DNA from: Paenibacillus sp. OVF10
GTDB taxonomy: Bacteria > Bacillota > Bacilli > Paenibacillales > Paenibacillaceae
Assembly: GCA_022836915.1 (NCBI GenBank)
Contig: CP094668.1
Span: 7,179,272-7,243,271, forward strand
DNA length: 64,000 bases
Direction: 5' to 3'
Position numbers and translations under genes: made by a program. Below, piece by piece: positions 46,684 to 56,160 of the stretch (its first letter is position 1; each line of letters opens with the position of its first letter). The notes under the pieces were generated by a model. The model ran no database searches. It was given only the letters and a program-made list of their open reading frames with translations, and had not been told where the DNA came from.

Positions 46684-48165
46684 TTATCTCAAGATTTCCG
46701 ATGCCAATTGCTCACCAACAAGCTGTCCGGACAACGTCACAATCGGGGTTCCGCCGCCTGGATGTGTCGTTCCGCCGACGTACCAGAGTCCTTGTACATC
46801 TTTGCTTCGGTTGCCCGGACGCATAAAGGTCTGCTTCACGGAGTTGGACGAGATACCGTAGATTGAACCTTGATGCGCCAAGGTATCCCGTTCGATATCT
46901 CGCGGCGTGTATCGGATCAGCACATCAGATTGGTTCAACCCGGTAATTCCTCGCGCCTCCAATCGTTCCAGTACAAACGCACCGTAACGTTCCGTCTGCT
47001 GCTCCCAATTCCACGAATCCGACAAGTAGGGGGCATTGACTAGAATGAATAGGTTACTGGCTCCCGCCGGGGCCATGCCTGCTTCCGAATAACCGGAATA
47101 ACAGATGTAGATTGTGGGATCAGCAGGCATTTTACGTTCACGGAAAATATGGTCGAACTCCGGTTCATAACGTTCCGGGAAGAAAACCGTATGATGCAAC
47201 AGTGCATCATATTGTCTTGGCACACCCGCCAGCGTCACAAATCCCGAAATGGATGGCTCATACTTCCGTATACGGGCATCGCTCATCTCTTTCCGATGTT
47301 CCGGTGCGAGCAGCAGTCGATTCACGCTAAGCACATCGCCATTGGCAACCACCTGATCGGCTTCACGGAAGCCTTGATCCGTATCCACGCCAGCCACTTT
47401 GCCATTCCGAACAACAATCTGCCGGACCTCTATACCGGTAATGATTTGTACGCCTTTTTCCTGTGCCAGACGAGTCATTCCTTCGATCAGTTGATAGGTT
47501 CCACCTTTGACTCCGTAGATGCCCACTTCTGCTTCCACATGACCCATCATGGCAAAGATGGAAGGCGATTGATACGGCGATGATCCCACATAGGTCGCGT
47601 ACCGTCCGAACATAGCCAGCGTATGTGGATGCTGGAAATACGAACGCAGTAACTTATCCAGCTTCACCGTTGGCCGCACGCGGAGCAGGCTGCGCAGCAT
47701 CTGGAGATTGTATTTGTCAGAAGGAGACAGCAGCAACTTACCGAGAAAATGACGATTAGCTTCCGCATACAGTGCAGCAGATTCATCCATAAACGCATCA
47801 TAACGAGCCGCATCCTCCGGACTGTACGCTGCGATCTGCTCTTTCATCCACCCGCGATTGCCTGACAAATCTACCACTGTGCCATCTGCAAATATATTAC
47901 GCGTGCGGGGCTCTAACTCATATAACTGTACGTAATCTTCCATTGCTACTCCCGCATGGTCGAAGACTGAACGAAAGGTGGATGGCATCGTGATTGTGCT
48001 CGGTCCCCGGTCAAAATGATACCCGTCCCGCTCAATCTGCTGCAGCTTGCCACCTACGTGTTGCTGCCGTTCCAGAATGGTTACCTGCACACCTTGAGAA
48101 GCCAGTCGTATCGCACACGACAGACCTCCAAATCCTGCACCGATTATAATGACGTTACCTCTCAA
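46684..48165 (-). CDS. CrtN/CrtP-type carotenoid oxidoreductase (diapocarotenoid desaturase or oxygenase)
   Basis: 493 residues. FAD-binding IIIGAGFGGLSCAIRLA at the N-terminus and the C-terminal GLWYVGGTTHPGGGTPIVTLSG are the CrtI/CrtN family marks. In staphyloxanthin-type pathways the third homologue of this family (CrtP/CrtNb) oxidises the end methyl of the C30 chain to an aldehyde; that is the best guess here from its position downstream of the glycosyl- and acyltransferases. Its start overlaps the glycosyltransferase stop (ATGA). It is the last gene of the crt operon. Confidence 0.85.
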   Translation of the reverse strand: MRGNVIIIGAGFGGLSCAIRLASQGVQVTILERQQHVGGKLQQIERDGYHFDRGPSTITMPSTFRSVFDHAGVAMEDYVQLYELEPRTRNIFADGTVVDLSGNRGWMKEQIAAYSPEDAARYDAFMDESAALYAEANRHFLGKLLLSPSDKYNLQMLRSLLRVRPTVKLDKLLRSYFQHPHTLAMFGRYATYVGSSPYQSPSIFAMMGHVEAEVGIYGVKGGTYQLIEGMTRLAQEKGVQIITGIEVRQIVVRNGKVAGVDTDQGFREADQVVANGDVLSVNRLLLAPEHRKEMSDARIRKYEPSISGFVTLAGVPRQYDALLHHTVFFPERYEPEFDHIFRERKMPADPTIYICYSGYSEAGMAPAGASNLFILVNAPYLSDSWNWEQQTERYGAFVLERLEARGITGLNQSDVLIRYTPRDIERDTLAHQGSIYGISSNSVKQTFMRPGNRSKDVQGLWYVGGTTHPGGGTPIVTLSGQLVGEQLASEILR

Positions 48166-49309
48166 CTGTACCGCCTACCTTTCCATACATACCCCTTGCC
48201 GGAGCGGCCTGCCTGCCAGGAAGCGAGTCCGATGGCAATGACACAGGCCATGCTGACCGGTTGCAGAAAGGCAAGCCACCAGGGTTGTCCGCCAGCATGA
48301 TCCGCTACTCTTTTCACAGCCATACCAAGTAATGTTCCTATCAATCCATACAGAATGAACATCGAACTGCCCATAAGGAGTCCAATTATCAAGCCTAGCG
48401 GGGGCACAATATACATTAGCGTATACATCAGCATCGTACCAAGAAGTAGCACGTCTTTGCGCCCCATACCTTCGTACATGTTTTTCTTATACCCGTTCCA
48501 TACTTCTGCCCCGTTCTGATACATGCGGGTATTTGTTACGTCATGCACATCGGTCAGCATCACCGGATGGCCTGCACGCTTGACTGCTTTGGCGAGACTC
48601 ATGTCATCCACCAGATGCGCCTGAATGGCAGCATGACCACCGGAAGCCTCGTAACTGGAGCGATGAATCAGCAAAAAAGCCCCCGTAGCGGCCACAAACA
48701 TCGGACTGGATGATCTGCGTATCATGAAAATGGGTAGATGACTGATGATGGTGAAGACCATCATGGGCACAACAAGCTTTTCCATCCATGTCTTTGTTAC
48801 CTGATAAGGAAAACCCGTTACCAGCCCCCGCTCTGCTCACACCCTGCTGCAAGAGTCTGCCGAATGGCACTTGGCTCCAGACGCACATCCGCATCCACGA
48901 ACATATACCATTCTCCCTTGGCCTCCTGAACCAGCCTGTGACACGCATGGGATTTCCCCATCCAGCCCTCGGGAAGATCGACGCCATGCAGCAGACGCAC
49001 ACGTGCATCGCGATCCGCAATCGCTTGTACCATGGCGGCTGTCTCATCTTCGGAGCGATCATCCAGCACCAGCACTTCCATCCGGAATCCCGATGTCTCA
49101 CTCGCTAGTACACTTTCCAGACATCCTTCGATATGTAGTCTTTCATTTCTGGCCGGAATCAGTACCGAGACCAGCAGGTCTGGTGGTTGTAACTTGTCTG
49201 CCCGGAATGAACGTACTTTGGGCAGACAGGAGACGTTCCATAGAGCGAACAGCAACTGTATGCCCAATATGCATGTAAGCACAATCCAGAAGATTTCAGA
49301 TGCATTCAT
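48162..49309 (-). CDS. Family 2 glycosyltransferase (CrtQ-like), with an apparent 1-base deletion
   Basis: 382 residues if repaired. An N-terminal membrane helix, then the GT2 domain with VLIPARNERLHIEGCLESV, VLDDRSEDET and the metal-binding VDADVRL, and three or so C-terminal membrane helices. CrtQ attaches glucose to the carotenoid acid or alcohol. The frame breaks at C run 48825-48829 (minus-strand G5, expected G6); repair gives SGGLVTGFPYQVTKTWMEKLV. It starts one base after the acyltransferase stop. Confidence 0.88.
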
Positions 49310-49310
49310 G

Positions 49311-50071
49311 CTAACGGTTCACCCGCTTTCGTGCCGCATCGTATTTTTCACTTGTCGAACGTACATGACGAATCAGTGGAAGCGCATCTGGCAAACTTCC
49401 CTGCCCCATCCGTACAAGTGCTGATCTATGATCGTCTAACTGCTGTTCCAACACATGGCCGAGTCTGGCGGCAATCTCTTCACTCTTCAACGCCTTCCAG
49501 TCTTCTAGCACAGGCGGGCCTGCCTGCATCGATATTTCCGGTAGATCATGCTGGACCATCCCATGGCACAAGGTTACCGGTACGGCAATGGCATTCGGGG
49601 AGCGACGAAGCAACAATCCAATGCCTGGACGGAACCGAATCGGTCTGGCCTCCTGATGCAGAATTTCTCCTTGGGGAAAAATCCAGACCCTTTTACCCGA
49701 ATCCAACAGCTCACTGGTGTACTGTAGAGAGGTCCGAATACCAGACGCACTCTCCTTATTGATCGAATACGCACCCAATTTACGAAAAAAGCATATTGCT
49801 GAAGCTGTTGCTCCTCCATCATCACATAATGATCTCCCCGCGATGTCTGCCTGGCCGCATGATAGAGCAGCAGACCATCCCACCAGGAACTGTGGTTCAT
49901 GAAATAGATCACCGGACGAGTCGGTTCAATCGGGGTGTTGTCCCTGATGTCCACCTGCGGGTCCAGTGACCCTGTGAGCGTGAAGGAGCGGAAGCGCCGA
50001 CGTAGCAGATAATAGTGATTGTATAAGGCAAATATATGATTAAACGTTTTTGATTTTACGGCGCGAATCAT
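49311..50071 (-). CDS. Lysophospholipid acyltransferase-like protein (CrtO-like), with an apparent 1-base deletion
   Basis: 253 residues if repaired. The PlsC-type motif NHSSWWDG (HxxxxD) and FPQGEI are present. In C30 carotenoid clusters such proteins acylate the sugar of the glycosylated carotenoid. The frame breaks at A run 49785-49790 (minus-strand T6, expected T7), repaired to YAFFRKLGAYSINKESASG. The ATG at 50071 lies inside the end of the CruF-like gene (32-base overlap), preceded by AAGGGAG. Confidence 0.86.
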
Positions 50072-50807
50072 AGAGCCAGCTCCCTTCGGCAAGAAGCACA
50101 CCAGCAATGGCGATGATAAAGCTGCCTGTAATCCCTTCCTTTAGAGCAAGCAGGCCGAACAGAAGAATAAACAGCTGATACAGCCATTTTGCACGCAGCA
50201 ATGAGCTACGGTCATTTGGCATGGCCGGAAGGAAGAGGGACAGGAATGCACCCATGATAAACCAGCTTATGTAATTGGTCCACGGAACACCGTAGAAACC
50301 ACCTGGAGCCTGCCACTCCCAGAATCCTCTCGCATGCGCAACAGGATCGAGTACCAGGTCGAGTACAATTGCCCAGAACCCGGTCTTCACTGCTCGAAGC
50401 AGTTTGCCAGTCCATGTTGAACCACCACCACTTAACAGCGCCGAGTTACCAACCACTGCGATCCAGGCAAAACCCAGCGTAACTGGCACACTGAACATAT
50501 GAATCCCGAAGAAGTCTGAGTAAGCATACTCACCAAAGGGCCAATGCGTATGCACTCCTACCCACTCTACGCCCATACCTCCAAGCCAGATGATCACAGA
50601 GGATATCCAGAGTCCGGGTTTCAGCCAGATGACTGACTGGTCGGACAGACCTGTCCGATTACACCCTTGGTAGATTAGATCCAGCACATACAATGCGTAG
50701 AAGATTAGAAATAAACCATTTGAAAAAGACAATACGTCAGGCACACCGATCGTTAGCATCAAGGTTGCTCCAATGACATACCACGCCCAGTAAAGCCACT
50801 GGATCAT
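50040..50807 (-). CDS. Carotenoid biosynthesis protein of the CruF/DUF422 family
   Basis: 255 residues, seven or so membrane helices. EWVGVHTHWPFGEYAYSDFFG (about 77-97) and DLVLDPVAHARGFWEW with YGVPWTNYISWF are the family blocks. CruF homologues hydrate the C1,2 double bond of psi end groups; in Bacillus C30 clusters the hydroxyl is then glycosylated and acylated. This suggests a 1-hydroxy, glycosyl, acyl C30 carotenoid rather than staphyloxanthin itself. The start overlaps the crtM stop (TGATG). Confidence 0.87.
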   Translation of the reverse strand: MIQWLYWAWYVIGATLMLTIGVPDVLSFSNGLFLIFYALYVLDLIYQGCNRTGLSDQSVIWLKPGLWISSVIIWLGGMGVEWVGVHTHWPFGEYAYSDFFGIHMFSVPVTLGFAWIAVVGNSALLSGGGSTWTGKLLRAVKTGFWAIVLDLVLDPVAHARGFWEWQAPGGFYGVPWTNYISWFIMGAFLSLFLPAMPNDRSSLLRAKWLYQLFILLFGLLALKEGITGSFIIAIAGVLLAEGSWLYDSRRKIKNV

Positions 50808-51678
50808 CAGGATACCGCCGTTCGGGAGGCTTGATAGGCCAGCATCGGGTAACGTTTCACAATCGCACCCAACATCTCCAGTTTCAATTCATCGCTAACA
50901 TATGCCCGTTTGGTATATACGTCATAGTCGTTGCGTTCAACCGCGTGTAAAATGGTGGAGTAAAAGGCTGCTGCCAGCTCGATGGAAAACGCACTTTCCG
51001 TTGGGTACGTATCCAGACGATCCATGCCAATACGGAACCAGTTCAATGCTGCAGCTTTTAATTCATGAACAATGGCAATAAAGCGTTCGTCCACGACCCC
51101 TCTTCAAAGTCCTGCTCGGTGTAACCATGCTTCTCCATAATCTCCAGCGGAACATACCGGCGTACTCTGGCCCGATCTTCACCAACATCCCGAATAATAT
51201 TAACGATCTGCATCCCTTTACCCAAAGCAATCCCGTTCATGGCTACTTCCGCGCCGTTATCATCCCGCAATACAGGCAACAACATCTCGCCTACGGTTCC
51301 GGCTACCAGATAACAATAATGCTCCAGTTCCTGCATCGTTGCATAATGCGTTACTTTAAGATCTGTGAGCTGCCCTTCCATCTGACGGAAAAATGGCCCC
51401 TTATCGAGATGAGGAAAACTGCTGAACAACCATCTCAGTGCTGGCCAGATAAAGTGTCCTTCCGCGTCGTCTAGCCGATCAAACAAGTCATGGATCTCGT
51501 GAATCGTATAAGGCGAATGTTCCGGCTCGTCTACACTGTCATCAATCATGCGGCAGAAGGCATAAATGACATATACCGCTTCCCGACGTGGACTAGGCAG
51601 CCCTCTAAAAGCCTGATAAAAAGAGGAAGAACCCTTTTGCATCAACTCTTCACACCTGCTCAAAATCGCTTCATTCAT
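50807..51678 (-). CDS. crtM: Squalene/phytoene synthase family, dehydrosqualene synthase (CrtM), with an apparent 1-base deletion
   Basis: 290 residues if repaired. It condenses two farnesyl-PP to dehydrosqualene, the C30 backbone. Both Asp-rich motifs are visible: FCRMIDDSVDE (about 42-52) and NIIRDVGEDRARVRRYVP (about 160-177). The frame breaks at C run 51097-51100 (minus-strand G4, expected G5), repaired to DFEEGVVDERFIAIVHEL. Start ATG overlaps the crtN stop (ATGA). Association with CrtN-type desaturases favours C30 over C40 product. Confidence 0.9.
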
Positions 51679-53136
51679 GTTCCCATCTCCTTCATGAGTT
51701 GATTGACGGCCATCCGTGCACTCTGCATTACAATCGGCACTCCGCCACCTGGATGTACAGATGCTCCTGCGGCATATAATCCCTTTATATTAGGGAATGG
51801 TTTGGGTTGCGGTCGGTATACACCGGACTGGAACAATACAGGTGCTATACCAAAGCTACCGCCCCCATAGAGCCCGTCTCGCTCTGCGTCAGCGGGTGTA
51901 CGTACCTTTTTCCACTTGATCGCTGCACGAAGTCCCGGAATCCTCGTTGCTCCGCTTCTTCCAGTATACGTTCTGCCAATGCTTCACTCTCCTGATCCCA
52001 GTCGACACCTTCAGCATCTGGTACGGGAATGAGGAAATACAATACACTCTGTCCTTGAGGTGCTGCAGTTTCATCCAATGCGACCGGATTAAATACGTAA
52101 AATGAGGACTTTGCCGGAATGCGTCGCTGATTGAAGACTTCCTGCAAACTACCTTCAAGACTCGGTGGCAGGAAGAACTGGTGTGTCGTTGCATCTTCCC
52201 AGGTTTTATCTACGCCCACATAGAGCAGTACACATCCGGAGGAGGGACGATACGGCTTTCTTTTGCGCGCTACCTCTGGTGACTGTCCAAGCAAACCTGA
52301 TAGATGGGGAAATCACCATTGTAGATAACTGCATCCACATTTTCTGCGCCTGCTGCCGTTTCTATACTTTCACATACACCATTCTTAATCGTGAGCCCGG
52401 TAACTTCCGAATTCAGCACAACACGCCCACCACGCGATGTCAGCTCCTGTTCCAGAATGGCCGGTAATGCTGCATATCCGCCTTTGACCATCCAGATTCC
52501 ATATTCATGCTCTGCATAAGGCAAAAGGGAATAGATGCCAGGGGTCCCGAACGGTGATCCACCGATATACAGACTTTGCAGAGAATAAGCGTCGAGCAAT
52601 TCCTCGTGCTGAAAATAATCACCTACCGCTTTCCGGACACTTTTGTGTGCGCGCAATCTGCCCATGAGTGACATGAGAGATGGTGTGAAGAAATCCCTTT
52701 TGCGCGGAAAAGCCCTTTCCAGGAACGCTGCCCGGCCTGCCGGAAACAACGTGTCCATATCTTTCATGAATCGTGTGAATCCCCGGCTTTCTCCCGGGAA
52801 CAAACGTTCAATCTCCGCCGTCTGCTCTTCACGTGACGTCATCTTGGTCATGACCCGACCACTGTGGTAATGCACTCTGTATAGCGGATCACAGCGAAGC
52901 AACTCAATCTTCGAACGATCTACGCCTGCTTCCTCCAATATACCAAGTAACATCTCAGGCAGAAGCACAATGGTTGGCCCCTGATCGATCCGGTACTCCC
53001 CTTCCTGCTCATACCCAATTCGTCCGCCAACGCGGGAACCCCGTTCATACACGGTGACATCCCATCCCTGGCGGTTCAATAACAGTGCAGAAGTAAGTCC
53101 GCCAATCCCTGCGCCTACAATAGCGGCCCGCTTCAT
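51675..53136 (-). CDS. crtN: Dehydrosqualene desaturase CrtN, two apparent 1-base deletions
   Basis: 487 residues if repaired. Desaturates dehydrosqualene to diaponeurosporene/diapolycopene. AAIVGAGIGGLTSALLLNR is the FAD site; LTQSETGSMGGGSFG and AAGASVHPGGGVPIVMQSAR are CrtN C-terminal marks. Breaks: G run 52306-52309 (minus C4, expected C5, giving GDFPHLSGLLGQSPE) and C run 51862-51866 (minus G5, expected G6). ATGA overlaps at both ends (with the upstream crtN-like gene and crtM) show tight coupling. Confidence 0.9.
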
Positions 53137-54683
53137 GAATGTCCTCCAGCTTCTGCCGTCTTCACATACGAGGAAGGTTTGGAGCGTGTGCGCGCGTCCT
53201 CTTCCTGAATCAGTCTGACACTGATTCGTGCCGATTCGAAGATCGTGGGCAACCCGCTGCCCGGATGTGTTCCGCCGCCTACCAGCCATACACTTTTCAA
53301 CTCTTCAAACTCGTTATGGGGACGCAGGTACATCATCTGACCCAGATTATGTGCCATATTAAACGTTGCTCCGCGATACACATCCAGTTCAGTCTCCCAA
53401 TCAAGTGGAGTGAACAGCATACATTCTTCAATGCGACTGCGTATGTCTGCCAGCTCAGGAATGCCTTCCATGCGTTTCATCATGGCCTCTTGCACATTCT
53501 CCCGTTCTGCCTCCCAATCAATGTCTGCGGTAAGGTTAGGCGTAGGCATGAGAACATATAAAGCAGATTTCCCTTCCGGTGCCAGCGTCGAATCAAGTCT
53601 GGAAGGGTTATGAATATATAGAGATGGATCGGCTGATAACATTTTATGCTTCGTAATCTCATCAACGTTCAACCGGTAGTCCTCGGGAAAATAGATCGAG
53701 TGATGCGGCAGGTCCACCTCACCATCCACACCCAGATACAGCATTGCTGTAGAGCAGGAATACTTTTTGCGTTTCATTTTCTCAGGGGTATATTTCTTAA
53801 GTACGCCCGGTTCGAACAGATGATTCACCGCATGTGCGAAGTCGGCGTTCACCACCACATGGTCTGCTTCGATGCGTTCACCATTCTCAAGCAACACACC
53901 TTCTGCACGACCATTGCGAACGATGACCTGTTTCACCGGGGTGGAAGTATGTATTCGTCCTCCGTATTCTTCCACGACATCAGCCATGGCCTGAAAGATC
54001 CGATTCACGCCGCCAATGGGGTGGAACAATCCGTAGTGATGCTCAATAAACGATAGTATGGTAAAGGTGCCCGGACAATCCCAAGCAGACATGCCAAGGT
54101 ATTTGGATTGGAATGTAAATGCCCAGCGTAGACGCTCATCTGTAAAATAGCGGGACAAGATTCCATAGACTGTATTGTGGACATCAAGCTTGGGTAGAGC
54201 TGTTACCGCATCTTTGCGCAAATAGTCAGTCAGCTTGCCAAAAGGACGACGGAGCAAAGGCATGACTTTGCCAAACTTCACTTCCTCTTCTTGCATGAAC
54301 CGAAGGTAATTGTCTTCATTGCCCGGGAACAATTTCTTAATCTGTGCAGCTGTATCTTCCCGATTACGAGAAGGCATGAACACCTTATCACCAAAGTTCA
54401 GTGCGTACAGTGGGGTTAACTCTTTCATATGCACATAATCGGATAACTTACGTCCCACCACGTCGAACATCTCTTCAATCAGCTGGGGCATCATCAAAAA
54501 TGTAGCACCCCGGTCGAATCGATACTCACCCAGTTCCAATCTGGCAGAACGCCCCCCGATGACTGGCTGTTTCTCATACACATCTACCTCGTACCCCTGA
54601 CCGGACAATAACATCGCTGCTGCAAGTCCACCCGGACCTGCGCCAATGACAGCTGCACGTTTGCGTTGTTGATTCGGTATCAT
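53133..54683 (-). CDS. CrtI/CrtN-family carotenoid desaturase/oxidoreductase, first gene of the crt operon
   Basis: 516 residues, intact. AAVIGAGPGGLAAAMLLSG at the N-terminus, RFDRGATFLMMPQLI, and at the end GATFNMAHNLGQMMYLRP and WLVGGGTHPGSGLPTIFESA, a variant typical of phytoene desaturase-like members. Start is the ATG at 54683, 8 bases after AAAGG; a GTG three codons earlier overlaps that site. Which desaturation or oxidation it performs cannot be told from sequence. A promoter with tandem repeats lies at 54776-54821. Confidence 0.88.
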   Translation of the reverse strand: MIPNQQRKRAAVIGAGPGGLAAAMLLSGQGYEVDVYEKQPVIGGRSARLELGEYRFDRGATFLMMPQLIEEMFDVVGRKLSDYVHMKELTPLYALNFGDKVFMPSRNREDTAAQIKKLFPGNEDNYLRFMQEEEVKFGKVMPLLRRPFGKLTDYLRKDAVTALPKLDVHNTVYGILSRYFTDERLRWAFTFQSKYLGMSAWDCPGTFTILSFIEHHYGLFHPIGGVNRIFQAMADVVEEYGGRIHTSTPVKQVIVRNGRAEGVLLENGERIEADHVVVNADFAHAVNHLFEPGVLKKYTPEKMKRKKYSCSTAMLYLGVDGEVDLPHHSIYFPEDYRLNVDEITKHKMLSADPSLYIHNPSRLDSTLAPEGKSALYVLMPTPNLTADIDWEAERENVQEAMMKRMEGIPELADIRSRIEECMLFTPLDWETELDVYRGATFNMAHNLGQMMYLRPHNEFEELKSVWLVGGGTHPGSGLPTIFESARISVRLIQEEDARTRSKPSSYVKTAEAGGHS

Positions 54684-54775
54684 GCCACTCACCTTTCTAT
54701 GTAGGGAATTCCTATAGTTCTCTAGCCCCTAACCTATTATTAAACCGCCCAAGAACACTTTAAGCGGTAACTAGC

Positions 54776-54821
54776 AAAAACATTATACAAATATAATACA
54801 AATATTATACGACCTTGTAAA
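54776..54821 (-). promoter_or_regulatory. crt operon promoter with three tandem 11-bp repeats (CarH operator candidate)
   Basis: Minus strand: TTTACA (54821-54816), exactly 17 bases, TATTAT (54798-54793). On the plus strand 54776-54808 reads as three 11-bp units, AAAAACATTAT, ACAAATATAAT, ACAAATATTAT, covering the -10 box and most of the spacer. Known CarH tetramers bind tandem 11-bp direct repeats over the promoter and release DNA in light. The adjacent regulator has all CarH marks, so light-controlled repression of the carotenoid genes is inferred. Confidence 0.7.
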
Positions 54822-54871
54822 CCAAAAAATGACCCGTCGGTCAAAATACGAGAATACTCCATTTATAAACA

Positions 54872-54910
54872 CAAAAAACATCCCTTGATCACTTTCGTCA
54901 AAGGATGTCC
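54872..54910 (-). terminator. Rho-independent terminator after the CarH-type regulator gene
   Basis: ACATCCTTTGA / TCAAGGGATGT stem followed by TTTTTTG on the minus strand, between the regulator and the crt promoter. Confidence 0.85.
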
Positions 54911-54948
54911 TGTATTCACTAACCTATTCATATCATTTGAGATTATGT

Positions 54949-55905
54949 TTAGTTATTTGCCTGTCCAAACCTCGCACCAGTTGGTCGATTTGCGAGATAC
55001 TCACGTTCTATCCATGACTGCCAATCCGCTGAATCCTCTGGCATAATCCATTGCGGATAACGCGCATGCTCTGCACGCTCATAGCCCTTTCCACCAAGTA
55101 CGAAGCGAATATGTGGAAACTCGTTTTTAATTCGCTCTATAAGCTGATCACACCGTTCAAGAAGCCCTGGGCTTGTGATTGAAAGGCAGACCAACTTGAT
55201 CTTTTGCTCCCGAATAATCGGGAAGAGGCCTTCTTCTGGCGTGTTCGCACCGAGATACAGTACTTCCGCTCCATTTTTACGCATAAAGAGAGAGAACAGC
55301 AGCAATCCAACCTGATGGTGCTCCCCTTCCGGACACAACGCCAGAACTTTGGGCAGATGCGGATAGATCGGGAACAGATGGAAAAACTGATAAAACCGCT
55401 GTGAAATCAACTGTGTCATGAAGTGTTCCTGAGCCACCGAAGCCCTGCCTTGCTCCCATGCATCTCCAACCCGAACCAGAATGGGCACCAACACATGATA
55501 GAACATCGAGTCATACCCATACATGGTGAACCCAAAATCAATCAAACCATTGGCACGTTCACCCTGAAAGTTGTAGAGCGAGTCATAGATCTGATCTGCC
55601 ATGCGTGCGTAGGCTTCTTCCATCGTAGGCACCGGAGCCATGATCGGCGTGGGTACAGCCTCGGGCGGATTTAATTTGTTTACTTTCAACATCCGTACCG
55701 CTTCCGAAATATTGGTCTGATGTAGCTCAACCTGTTCTTTCAACCAGCGCAGATCCGCAACATTCTCTTCGGTATACATTCGATAACCCGATTCCGTCCG
55801 CTCAGGGGTGACCGCACTATACCGATTCTCCCAAGCCCGGAGCGTCACCGTCGGGATACCGAGCATGGCAGCGACTTGTTTGATGGAATACACCTTATTA
55901 CCCAC
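54949..55905 (-). CDS. MerR-family regulator with B12-binding domain (CarH-type photoreceptor)
   Basis: 318 residues from a GTG at 55905 (AGGAAAG upstream). N-terminal MerR HTH (YSIKQVAAMLGIPTVTLRAWENRY), a four-helix module with the W-x9-EH light-sensing motif (W150 to E160-H161 in VGDAWEQGRASVAQEHF), and a C-terminal cobalamin fold with E-x-H-x-x-G (EHHQVG, His about 197) that supplies the lower cobalt ligand. These match CarH, which uses adenosylcobalamin as chromophore to repress carotenoid genes in the dark. It lies directly upstream of the crt operon. Confidence 0.88.
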   Translation of the reverse strand: MGNKVYSIKQVAAMLGIPTVTLRAWENRYSAVTPERTESGYRMYTEENVADLRWLKEQVELHQTNISEAVRMLKVNKLNPPEAVPTPIMAPVPTMEEAYARMADQIYDSLYNFQGERANGLIDFGFTMYGYDSMFYHVLVPILVRVGDAWEQGRASVAQEHFMTQLISQRFYQFFHLFPIYPHLPKVLALCPEGEHHQVGLLLFSLFMRKNGAEVLYLGANTPEEGLFPIIREQKIKLVCLSITSPGLLERCDQLIERIKNEFPHIRFVLGGKGYERAEHARYPQWIMPEDSADWQSWIEREYLANRPTGARFGQANN

Positions 55906-56160
55906 TTTCTTTCCTAAATGTCCAGATTTCAAAGGTTATATCATTGGTTCCCCGTCCTTGTCAGGCATATAAAAACCCTAACATTCTACAAAAATAATAC
56001 ACTCATTATACACAACGCTCAGACACCTGTCGATTGCATACTGCCAATTTTGCCATATGCATTTTACTGCTACATTCCTTATGCTGGCGGGTTCTCCTGC
56101 GTCAACGTTATCATCCGTGTGGTAATAGAAGTCAGCAAGTTACAGAAGGGGAGTCCACCG

